NCBI RefSeq assembly: GCF_000165425.1
Contig: NW_001799627.1
Span: 126,701 to 190,700, forward strand
Direction of reading: 5' to 3'
DNA length: 64,000 nt
Source: Paramecium tetraurelia
Taxonomy: Eukaryota > Ciliophora > Oligohymenophorea > Peniculida > Parameciidae
Shown: positions 1 to 10,107 of the stretch, piece by piece
Position numbering within the stretch: the first letter of the stretch is position 1
Layout of the letters: the number at the start of each line of letters is the position of its first letter
The notes under the pieces: generated by a model
The model's input: the letters and a program-made list of their open reading frames with translations, nothing else
Told to the model about the DNA's origin: nothing
Databases searched by the model: none
Translations under genes and position numbers: made by a program

Positions 1-946
1 TTATTGATTGCTGTTGCTAGAGTTTTAGGTATTTTCCACTGGTTTTAATCTACTCAGAATCGAATGAATCAAGAATTCAGTCATTTTATCTAATCCGTGT
101 TTCATAGGATCATCCTAATTATCCTAAAGCAAATCTTATGGAATTTGAACTATTTTCTTTTCCTTGTTGATTAGACTTTTGAATCTATTCTTAACTTAGT
201 TCTCAGTCCTATTTTTTAACTTTTTCGATATGTTAGACCATCTCAAACCCTCCACCAATGTAATTTATAGTAAATTATAATCGTCAAACTCAGTCCAAAT
301 ACCTCTTAAATGATAAATGAACAACCTTACCTATTTACTTAGGGATTCAGATAATTATTCCACCTCTCTCTGTATTATTTTGCCTTTCTAAAATAGATTC
401 CTTGCGATTAAATAAACATTTCATATTACACTTCAAACCACTTGATGTTTGGTTCTTTTGTCATTATTTTATAAAGCAACTTATCTTCCTCAGGTAACCA
501 ATTCTTATTTGTAGGAACAACTCTCAAGTGAGAAAACCATTTAAATTAGCAATTTAAGGAGTCTTTGAATGCTATTATTTCAGATATATTATTCCAATCC
601 TATCCTTACTAAAGTAAACTTATATAGATTTACAAATTCATCGCTGCCTTTGGAATGCAATTAGCTATACTATAGTGTTACCCATAATAATATTTTCCAT
701 TCTTCATCGGTCCAATTTCTAGAGCTATGCATTTTTAAGAACTCCCTATTTTTGGAAATACACTAATTACTATGATTGACAATATTCGTAAAAGTGGAGT
801 ACTTCATTAACAGATATAGAAGTTTATTGGATTCTCAATTCAAGTGTATTCTGTAACTTTGATAAATCCACCGAATTCTTGTCCTCTGTAAAATTCTAAA
901 TGAATTGCTGCAATTTTGGCAAGTGTAATTCGAGGGTGGTATTCAT
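1..946 (-). CDS. Myb-like DNA-binding protein (three SANT/Myb-type repeats), 3' end off the window
   Basis: Likely nuclear DNA-binding protein. With TAA/TAG as Gln and three introns of 25, 25 and 26 nt removed, one frame runs from ATG at 946 to the window edge without TGA. Three tryptophan-rich repeats are visible: one starting WTDEEWKILL, a second starting NWLPEEDKLL and containing RERWNNYLNP, and a third with RWSNISKKL then GRT-like NRTENQVKNRFKSLI, which is the classical recognition-helix region of R2R3-type Myb proteins. The C-terminus turns Asn/Gln/Ser-rich and is cut by the window start. It is divergent from the phosphatase-like gene at 1261, with a 314 bp gap. The gene at 6130-7672 is a clear paralogue with the same repeat order. 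Target genes cannot be told from sequence. Confidence 0.85.
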
Positions 947-1260
947 TAATATTAAATTAATTTATAAAATGCTCTTATAATTTAACTTCCTAAATACTAG
1001 CCTAAATTTAAGTTGCATTCAATTAAAATATAGACAATTAAAATGAAATAATACTTTTCATCTATATGATTGAGTCAGCTTCAACTTCTAAATATTGATA
1101 TATCCATAGAAATTGAAGCTCAACTCCAAAGAAAGATTTTCAACAGCATTCCCTCATTCGCACATTTGTGACAAAATCATGGCCCCACTAAGTCTGAGTA
1201 GAATGCTGATGAGATGTTAAATAATAAATTATTATATATTATATTTTTGAAAGCATTTAT
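947..1260. promoter_or_regulatory. Divergent intergenic region between Myb gene and pseudophosphatase gene
   Basis: This AT-rich gap separates two divergent start codons and so must hold both promoters. I see no further reading frame with protein character and no motif I can name. Confidence 0.5.
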
Positions 1261-3882
1261 ATGGCCTAGAACATTATAGTGGGAGCTATCAAAATAAAGG
1301 ATGGTTTATTCATAGGAGATGAGTACGCATCACAAGTAACACATTCGATATAAGGAAGGATCGAGAATTCATTGTTAATAACAAAGTAACTCATATCATC
1401 AATTGTTCTGGTACGGAAGTGCAAAACAAGTGGAACATGATGAATATCAAATACCTGACATTCAATTGGCTCGAATAAGACAATGAAGTAAAACATTCCC
1501 ATAAAAAGGTCTTATTTGATGACAAAAATGAAAATGTAAATAAAATTTATGCATTCATCGAAGAGTGCTTCCAACAAGGCGAAAGTTGTCTGGTTCATTC
1601 ACTCAGAGGCTAAAGTAGAGCATGTTGCGTATTGGCTGCCTACTTTATGAAAAAGTTCATTAATTTTATTTACATTATAAAGGTATTCATGGACACTCTA
1701 CAAAACACTTGAATATCTCAATTCTCGGAGACCAGATCTAGAAATTAGGGCATCCTTCTTTTATTAACTAAATGCTTTAGAATCCAAAATGAATAAGTCA
1801 GGACCTAAGAGAACTGCTTCTTGGAATGAATTAACTTAGGATGAACAGAATCCGCAATAGCTCTAAGAAGAATTGATTATAAGAAACACATTTCTCAATT
1901 CATAAAATGGACCTGTAGATGACATCTACACCAATTTACAATCTAAATTAGTAATTCTCTTGAATATCTCTCATAGTAAGTATTAGCTAAAGCTTGTAAT
2001 CAGAAACTAAGATGGAAAGATTAATTGAACAAAGACAACTTTTAATTAGCCACCTTAGTCTATTCTGGATCTCCAGATTTTGTACCTACTACTGAGATTA
2101 AACTGAAAGAAGATTCTGATCATCAATCTATTTTAAGAGTAAGTTAATTATAATCATTAGGGAGTATAAAAAACTTCATTAAATTAACTTGCAAAATAAC
2201 AGAATCTCTAAAAACCCTCTAATTAAAATAAGCTCCATGTGAAATAACTTTAACAAGAGGATTGTGAGTCGTTTAAATAAAATGCTTAAATGAGTAATAA
2301 TTAGTCTTTTTAAAATTTATTAATGCATTGTGCATAGAGATAAAAGCAAAACTTATAATAGGAAAAAAAGACTTCACCAATATCTTAAGAGTAATAAATT
2401 AATAGTCCTTAATTCCTTAATTAACAGAATGGTGTAAGAAGCACATCTTTGTAATAAAATGAAGAAAAAAAGAATTAAATTGATGTCACCAATAATAGAC
2501 CAAGTTCTGTCAAATAAAAAGATACTTCTCCATCCATCTTAACTAATTTCTAAGAGTTCAAAAATTAAGTTTAATAATCATTACATTATTTTAATAAACA
2601 ATCTGAAGCTATTTTAAATATGGATAAACATTTGATGAACGTTATTTAATAATAATAATTATAGACCTAATAATAATCATAATAACCTATTTAAAATCTT
2701 AATCAATAAAATGACTCCAAATTGTAAATTCCTCAAGGAAATTAATCAGTGTTAGCATCATAACAAAAATCTAAATTAGATCAATTAATTAGTCCAACAT
2801 TGATTTCTACTATGAGTTCAGCTAAACATTTTGAAATTTAAAAAACATTAACATAATCAATATCATAATTATAATCGAGTTACTAAAAATTTCAATAACT
2901 ATAAATGAAAAATTAAATGATGAAGCAATCACAATCCACCTCACAAATTTAATAATAAAATAACAACAAAAATTAACCAGACCTAAGTTCTACGAACATA
3001 ACAAATATATCCAAAATTTATGACAGAAGCACTCATGTTAAAAAAGGGGAAGAATTGGATAGTAAAAATAGACAAAATAGTGCCGAGATCAAGGATCAAT
3101 TAAAAAACAACAGTACTTAAAAGAAAGACAGTTTATCTCCATTTCAAAAAGATCCAATTAAGAAAATGCATTAATATGGACCTCCTTTGCCTTAATCAAA
3201 CTCCTAAATTTACCTTAGAAATGTGCAATGTCGAAGATAAGCTGCGTCCACATTAAGGAATCAGTAAAAGCCAAATAATTCTTTTTAAGACAAATATCTA
3301 AATCAAAGTGCCAATCAAGTGTAGAATAATAGTAGTTTTAATAACAACAATAGTAATTCAAATATAGAAGCTGATTCAAAAATGCAGTAAAAGGCAATGC
3401 ATGGATTGGTTTCTGATGTAAACCATCTCAAAAAATTGATATCACCATAATGTCTGACAAAAAGTTAAGCCTAATTTTTAAAAAATCAACCAATAAAGGT
3501 TTTATAGGAATTGACAGATAAAACTTAGAGCATTAAACATATGTATTTTTTATTGATTTGCACTTATTAGCAAAGGGAAAGATAGTATTTAAACTGCAGG
3601 CATCACTTTAATGCAAAAGGTGTAAACAGGAAATGCAAAAACATTGTCACCAGCAATTAAAAGTAATTATTATTTAGTATGAATTTTATTAAGATGATGA
3701 AAAATTCAAAAATAGTCATGTTGGCAATCCCTAGCACCTGAGACAGAAGATTAGAAATTCATCACCTGGTTAGAATTTAAATGATTTTAGGTTTAAGCAA
3801 AGAGCAAGAGAGTTCAAGTTCCTTTTCTTATCAAAACACAAATACTACTTTGCCAGGTAAGAATAGTTGGAAAATGCTGTGA
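1261..3882 (+). CDS. Dual-specificity-phosphatase-like protein with Cys-to-Ser active site and long Gln/Asn-rich tail
   Basis: The first ~170 residues follow the DSP/tyrosine phosphatase fold: FIVNNKVTHIINCSG, then NIKYLTFNW, then the P-loop, then a helix ending LNSRRPD. The P-loop reads VHSLRGQSRACC: the invariant catalytic Cys of HCxxGxxR is Ser, while Gly, Ser and Arg of the loop are kept. This argues for a non-catalytic, STYX-like phosphotyrosine/phosphothreonine-binding pseudophosphatase; that role is inference. The remaining ~630 residues are low-complexity, rich in Gln, Asn, Ser and Lys, ending near residue 806 at TGA 3880-3882. About eight introns of 21-31 nt are needed (for example 23 nt after codon 26, 21 nt after 'EQDNE', 28 nt before 'WTLYKTLEYL'). 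Summed exons are divisible by three. The Met at 1261 is the only start in frame with the fold. Confidence 0.8.
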
Positions 3883-4402
3883 AACAATTAATTCAATTTT
3901 GTTTTTTTGTTAATTTCATATTAATATGAATTCTAAGTAAGTATGATCTAAAGTTTCTCATAATTTAATTATTATTATTATAATATTAATATTATATTAC
4001 ACCTTGTTAAGAACTTTGAATGGAACAAATTGTGGAAATCTTGAATACTGAACGAACGTTTGAGTATTACGAAGGAAAAGTAAGGAATTAGAAAGAATCT
4101 CTGATTGATCTATGAATTACTAAATTGTGATATCGTTCGATCAAATCAATTCAAAGGATTTCAAACAACCAAAAGGTAATCGAATCTATTAATAATAATC
4201 ATTTTTTAAAGTGCTTTAAGTGCTTTCTTCTTCTCCAATATATTGTTTCCCTCTTGAAAATTTAAATTTTTTTTTTAATGATTTTTTCATACCCCGGTCA
4301 TTTTTTTTAAGGGATTTAAATTGGAATAAACAAAAAAAATAATAATTAAAATAATTTGTTTTCAAAAGAACCTCTCTTCCTTCAGAAACCATTACAACAG
4401 CT
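3883..4402. other. Intergenic region, no supported gene
   Basis: AT-rich spacer. It contains one 31-codon frame at 4020-4115 whose first 20 codons look protein-like (MEQIVEILNTERTFEYYEGK) but which then stops, with no splice path into the bromodomain gene that I can defend. It may be a gene remnant. A poly-T/A rich stretch lies at 4270-4340. Confidence 0.5.
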
Positions 4403-5560
4403 ATGACTACCTTTTGTGTACGATTTATTTTTAATTTTTGATTCCTAGCAAATAGATGATGTTTTTTAAGTCCTTCTCACCTCTGATTAAGCTAGAGTGA
4501 TCGCTAAGAAATTACCCCCTGGGTTTAGTGTGAATTTGAGCAGATAATCAAAAAGAGATGTCAAAGTTTTATAATTTTATTATAAAATTTTTAGAAATTA
4601 CACTAGGATATCTCTTCAGAAGAAGATAACAAAGTCGTTAAAAAGACTTATGTAGCGCCTTATCGAGCTGAAAATACAGATGAAATGAAAAGATGCTTGA
4701 CGTTGCTCTAAAAATTGAAAAAACATTAATTGGCAGCACCTTTTTTAAGAAAGTTGGATAACGTCAATTATCCTCAAGAATTAGAATATGTTGACCTATA
4801 AATAGTCGAACAGAATCTCAAAAATAGTAACTATATCTTTTTACAATGATAAGATGTTTATCAGACAGCTACTCAATTTTGGGTGGACATTAAGAAGATA
4901 TGGTAAATGTCCTATACAATGAACAACAAGGGTTCTCAATTATATGCAATGACATAAGAACTCGAATAACATTTTAATGAATTGTATAAAGAGCTAGATA
5001 AACCTTATCCACAAAAATAAACTATTGAATAACCAGTCAAAGCAGATAAAATATAAAAGAAACCTCCTGCAGTACAATAAGCACCAACCAATAATAAAAA
5101 GCCAGTGTATGAAAATCTTTTTATTGTTCTTAGAAAATAACCAAGTCTGATGGAATAACCTATGAACATGTAAGAAAAGAGGGCTTTAGTCTCAAACATT
5201 AATAGTTTACCACCCGAACATCTAAGAGGAGTTTGGGAAATTGTGTCGGATGGCTTGAAGATCCAAGATTAAAGCGATGAACTGGAATTCGATATAGATA
5301 CATTGCCTGTCAAAAAAACCAGGCAATTGGAGAAATACGTAAACACTAAATTGGAATATTTAAAAAAATAACAAAGTAAAAAGGTCGCAGAAGAAACTAA
5401 AGCATAAGATAAGACTGATAGAATTGTAAAAAATTTTTATATCATTAAGGTTCATACAGCTAATACTACTTATAACTATGCTCCACAACCAGTAGCTCAA
5501 CAAAAACAACCTGACACTGGAGACAGTTCATTTAGCAGCGATGCTGATAGTTCTGGGTGA
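4403..5560 (+). CDS. BET-type protein: bromodomain plus NET/ET domain
   Basis: Acetyl-lysine reader, probably nuclear. About 348 aa after removing introns of 31, 29, 27 and 24 nt. A bromodomain lies at roughly residues 85-165: APFLRKLDNVNYP, ELEYVDLQIVEQNL, then YTMNNKGSQLYAM, in which the acetyl-lysine-binding Asn of the canonical YN(P)P segment is kept. The canonical PMDL box is degraded to YVDL. An extraterminal (NET) domain follows at roughly 220-290 with LPPEHLRGVWEIV and ELEFDIDTLPVKKTRQLEKYV, matching the BET family. The tail is short and Ser/Asp-rich (SFSSDADSSG). Only one bromodomain is present, as is common outside animals. Start ATG 4403 requires the 31-nt first intron; splicing two bases earlier would hit TGA, which supports this choice. 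Confidence 0.85.
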
Positions 5561-6129
5561 GCATTATTTTTATTTTTGTTTTTTTGATTAATTCATTTAA
5601 ACTTAAATTTCTCACAATTTAATTAAAAATCTAATTTAAATAAATTGAAAAATTCTATTACATTGTAGTATTATTTTGCTTAACATTTGTCTTATTAATA
5701 TATTTTATTTTATATCACATATCTATAAAAGGATTTATGTATATAATATATTTATTAAAAATCTCCAAATCTAAAATAATTTGCTATCAATTTAAGCCAT
5801 GAGAAACCCAATAGAGTCTTATATAGTAGTTTATATATGTGTGTGTTTGAGTATAATGAGAAAGTGCAACCATAATGTTATTGCGTTCCAAATCAGCTAG
5901 ATAAGTTATAATTATCTAATGATCATTTAAAATGAACAACATTATTATTTTATAAGTATCTAACTTTATTTTTATGTATCCTATATATTTCTTAAGTTAA
6001 AGTTAATAAAAATAGAACATTTTCATAATTTAACTAATATGATATTGATCATTAGCCATTAGATCTCGTTTCCAAATAAGATAACTTAAAAATATATTGT
6101 ATTATTATATTAATTTAAATGAAAAAAGA
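5561..6129. other. Intergenic region between convergent BET and Myb genes
   Basis: Very AT-rich spacer holding the 3' flanks of two convergent genes. No reading frame with protein character and no recognisable RNA gene. Confidence 0.5.
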
Positions 6130-7672
6130 TCAATCTCTGTTCAATCCTGTATCAAATTTTAACAATTCTTTTTAAATTTTATTTATTTTTTTTGTATTGT
6201 ATGCAGGTTACTGTTATGTCGGTTATTAGTAAGGCATAGTTGCATAAGGAAATCCTTAATGATTAAATGCGGGCGAATTAAATAACCTCAATAAACAAGG
6301 AATCTCTGGTTAAGGTGCACCTTAGTCAAGATTATTGGTTGATTTCATTAAGTCATCAAATAACTACATTTAGCTTGAATAATTCTTATTTCGCATTTCA
6401 TATGGTGAAGATAAATTATTTGGACTGGACTCTTTATATAGAAACAAATAAATACAGATTAAATAATGTAAAGGAGAGAAAGGCAACATAGGAGAAAATA
6501 CAGGTAAACCAAGCATGAGTGATTATTATTATTGTTATTATTGCATCTATTATTATTAATTTTATAATAACTATTATTATTATTATTATTATTATATTTG
6601 CATTTATTGTTATTGTAATTATTAATCTTATTAATGTTCTTCTTTAATTTCATTACTTTCAACTTACATATTCTTTTGATCATATTAAACCTAAGGTATT
6701 GCTAAATTATTGTTATTGTTATTATTATTGTTATTATTGTTATTATTGTTTTCATTATTTTTATTACCATTATTATTCACTGATTTTCTAATCCGTTTAC
6801 TAGTCAAGGGCTAAGGCCCCTCATAATCTTTTCCTTATAAATTTGCCAATAATTTTTTAATTGCCACATCTTCATTATCCAACTGCTAAAGATTTAAGAT
6901 TGTTCATACATTTTGTCTTCTATAAGTATTCATCATCGAATTGTATTGATTTTTAACCTAATTTTCTGTTCTCCCAGATATTTTTTTGGAAATAAGTGAC
7001 CATCTCTTACCTATTTCCTCAACTAACAACAATAATTGTAACTGTTCTGGCTATGACCATTCAGATCTAATTAAATGTTTAGCCTTACTTTTTCAAATCC
7101 GGATTTAAATAGTTATTCCATCTCTCTCTAATTTATTTAGCATGTCTAACTATTTTTGCAGGGTTTATTCTATTGAAATCTATCGTAATTTATGTCCAAT
7201 TTTTATTTTCATTAGGATCTGCAATTATGTTTTATAATATTTCATCTTCCTCTGTGTTCCAAGGGGCCATTTTGAGATTTGTCTTAAGCATGCTAATCCA
7301 CTTTAAATTCAATAGCTATTCTGTTACTCCCAAGACATTTGATAGATAATGCCAATCTTCTTCAGACTATCCTATTAAATTGATAATACAGGGTTTAAAT
7401 CATTCTTATTTATGAATTCAAAGTATTTTAAGACAGTCCATACAAATAAAATTTTATCCTTTCTGTGCCATTTAGTTCGATGTTCCTCATTGGTACGTCT
7501 ACTTTTAGTATATAATCTACTTTGAAAATTCTTAGAAATAATAATTCAAGATATTTTTGCAAGGAGGGAAACTCTTTTCGTTAATCTTTAGAACCTTTTT
7601 TATTTGTTTTAATTTAACTGGCCTTTCCTTGAATTCACTGATGTCCTCTAAAAATTATGAAAACTTCGACAT
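6130..7672 (-). CDS. Myb-like DNA-binding protein with poly-Asn and poly-Gln tracts
   Basis: Paralogue of the gene at 1-946. About 476 aa with introns of 19, 23, 22, 24 and 24 nt; exon total is divisible by three. Repeats: an atypical first (SEEDWHYLSNVLGV, LNLKWISML), a second opening MAPWNTEEDEILQNII and ending IRERWNNYLNP, and a third with KRWSLISKKISGRTENQVKN. After the repeats come an AAT-coded Asn tract (about 6770-6730) and a TAA-coded Gln tract (about 6640-6520), then a Pro/Gln-rich C-terminus ending in FDTGLNRD. The opposite-strand reading of 6200-6500 also looks open, but the minus frame is the one that splices cleanly from the Myb region. Probably a transcription regulator; targets unknown. 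Confidence 0.85.
6520..6800 (-). repeat. AAT/TAA trinucleotide repeats inside the Myb gene
   Basis: Imperfect runs of the same trinucleotide, read in two different phases of one gene: as AAT (Asn) in the first tract and as TAA (Gln under the ciliate code) in the second. Confidence 0.8.
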
Positions 7673-8255
7673 TTTAATTTAATTACAATATTTATAGATT
7701 CTAATAACAAAAAGATATCAAAAATAATTTGATTGCAATAAATTAATAATATACTCAATAGAACTTAATAGGTATTGATCGTTAAACTTAATCATCTTAA
7801 ATTAAATTTAGTCATCTCAAATGTTGAATTAAATATATTAGAGACTACAGAAATTAATAATCAAGCACATTTAACTGCTATTATCAGTAAGTTTTGATTA
7901 AAAATAGTAACCCTATTAAACAGAGCCAATTTATATTGAAAGAATATACATAATAATAAACAAAATATCCAAGTAATAAGTTTTTTTTCTTTAAATTATT
8001 AAGCAGTTAATTTAATCAATTTTTAAATTCTTTACTGTGTTTATTGGGTAATTATAATGGAGAATATGGGAGAACAAATTCTTTTGGTTATTCAAAAATG
8101 TTATTTAAAATCAACAATAAACAACATTAATTTTATGCTATTTATTATAATTCATTTTTAATTATATTTAATTATTAAAAATGATCAGTGCAATTTTGCT
8201 CACTATAAGGCGTATTATTAAAAATCAATACATATTATTTTTTAAATTTAGCAAA
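7673..8255. promoter_or_regulatory. Divergent intergenic region, Myb gene / MFS gene
   Basis: Both flanking genes start outward, so both promoters are here. The only open frame of any length (8059-8262) has no protein character and overlaps the MFS start; I treat it as chance. Confidence 0.45.
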
Positions 8256-9604
8256 ATGATTGACGTATAAATAAGTTCTCTCTAACAAAATAGAGATAGA
8301 TCATTCATCATCATTGTGATATTGATATTGATGGCAAATGCAAGTTATATGATGATGATCCCCCTTTTTCCACCCTTAATAAAAGAAAAGGGATTCACTG
8401 AAGCAGGTATTGGAATTATCATGTGCTTCTACCCACTTGGCTGTATACTGGCCTCCTGGAAGTTGGGTAAAATGCATAGCTCCAAAAAGATGATACTATA
8501 GGGTTTGATTGGATAATTGGTAATATCAATTATTTTGGGAATATCCTATTTTTTAAACGGAGCTCTCTTTTTTATTCTTTCCTCATTTTTAAGATTCATC
8601 CAAGGAATTGTATAACTATTTAATAATCTTTTAGTCTAACACCATGATTTAAGTTCCTTCATATTCGATAACTGGACACTTATTTTCAGAACAAGTCTCA
8701 GAGAAGATCGCCAAATTAGAAATGGCTTGTAATTTTGGATTAGTTTGTGGTCCTTTGATAAGCGGTGTCTTATATATCCTATCAGACATCTATAACTTTA
8801 ATACTTTTTAATACTCCCTGTACTTGGTGGCATTTCTATACTTTGTAATTACCCTCTGTGTAATACTGTTCCTGGATGAAAGGATTTTCAACATCGATCA
8901 ATAAGAACAAGGAGCATCCATAAATTACTATGAAGTGTTTTAGATTCATGAATTGAATGTCACCTTCACTTCATATTTCTTCTTAGGAGTTGCTGCCTAG
9001 GCATTACGTACTTATTTGGTAATCTTAATAAATTAACATTAGTCTGTGTAATTATTGGAAGTCTACAATTTAGACGATGCAAATTCTTAGTTCCTTTTTA
9101 TGATATATACCATTGTGAGCGTCTTTGGAGCATATTATGTGGCTGAATAAAAGCATTACACTCTCAATCAACTATATACCTATTGTCTCTACATTGGGGC
9201 TTTTAGTCTATTGCTCTATGGCCCATCTTAGATAGGATTACCACAATCAATTTATGTCATATGTTTCGCTGACATTATCAGAGGAGTAGGAGTTGGATCA
9301 GCGTAATTATGCATTTATATTCTTTAGACCAGCCATTATGATGCCATTGATAGTACAAATTATGGAGAAGCATAAGCATAAGGATCAAGCTGCTGAGATA
9401 GGTTCAACGCTTTTGATTGCAGGATGGTCCCTTGGAGATTTGATTGGACCAATTATTGGAGGAATATTTATAGACTAAGTTGGTTTTGACAAGACTAGTG
9501 TCATTATGAGTGGAGCCTTATTCGCAATTGGCTTCATCTATTAAAAAACCAGTCATATTGATTAGGAATAATAAGCAATAGAGATGCAAATTCTCATTCA
9601 TTGA
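8256..9604 (+). CDS. Major facilitator superfamily transporter
   Basis: Polytopic membrane transporter of about 432 aa, two 25-nt introns (near 8630 and 9304). The first helix is followed by YMMMIPLFPPLIKEKG and the loop 2-3 motif region YPLGCILASWKLGKMHSSKKM, corresponding to the MFS motif A position (G-x-L-x-D-R-x-G-R/K) in diverged form. Later segments include FLRFIQGI (helix 4), NFGLVCGPLISGVLY (helix 5 / motif C-like G-P-x-x-G) and, near the C-terminus, AGWSLGDLIGPIIGGIF, a second G-P-x-x-G motif typical of drug/H+ antiporters (DHA1) and vesicular amine transporter-like members. Substrate is not predictable. The short tail ends ILIH. Downstream gap of 503 bp precedes the giant gene. Confidence 0.85.
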
Positions 9605-10107
9605 TTTTGTGTATGTAGTTTGAGTTTTAATTTTGTGTATTAGATATAATTTCATTAATATAATTTATCAAATAATTAAGTTTTAATTTTAATATATAAT
9701 TCACTGTAAAAAATATTGAAGAATATATTAATTTATTTTAAAATTTACATTAAAATATTTATTTTGTGTTTAAGACTATAGATAAGATTCATATGAATTC
9801 ATCCTTCGAAACTTCCAAGTTTTGAAAAATCTCATTAATATATATATATTAAAGAAAATTTAAATTATTGAATCAGAAATTTAAAATTTTAATTATGATT
9901 AATCAATTAAGAATTTTCTTTGGATTACCTTTTTTGATCTTCCCTTTCAGTTTGAAATAACTTGGTACAAATCAAGTCAAATCAATTATTTTAATTAAAA
10001 ATAAATATTTAATCTCACCTACCTTGAAACTTTAATTTCTTACTTAATAACTGGAAATTATCTATATAAACAAATTAATGAACATAAAATGAGAAATTAT
10101 TAATCAT
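9605..10107. other. Intergenic region upstream of the giant gene
   Basis: Extremely AT-rich. No gene seen; it should contain the MFS 3' flank and the promoter of the cysteine-repeat gene. Confidence 0.5.

Noticed and set aside
5005-5199. Minus-strand frame opposite the NET-domain part of the BET gene
   Set aside because: Pure shadow; the plus strand has clear bromodomain and NET motifs.
6217-6519. Plus-strand 100-codon TGA-free frame opposite the Myb gene tail
   Set aside because: The minus frame splices directly from the Myb repeats through this interval and has matching composition; the plus frame has no upstream gene.
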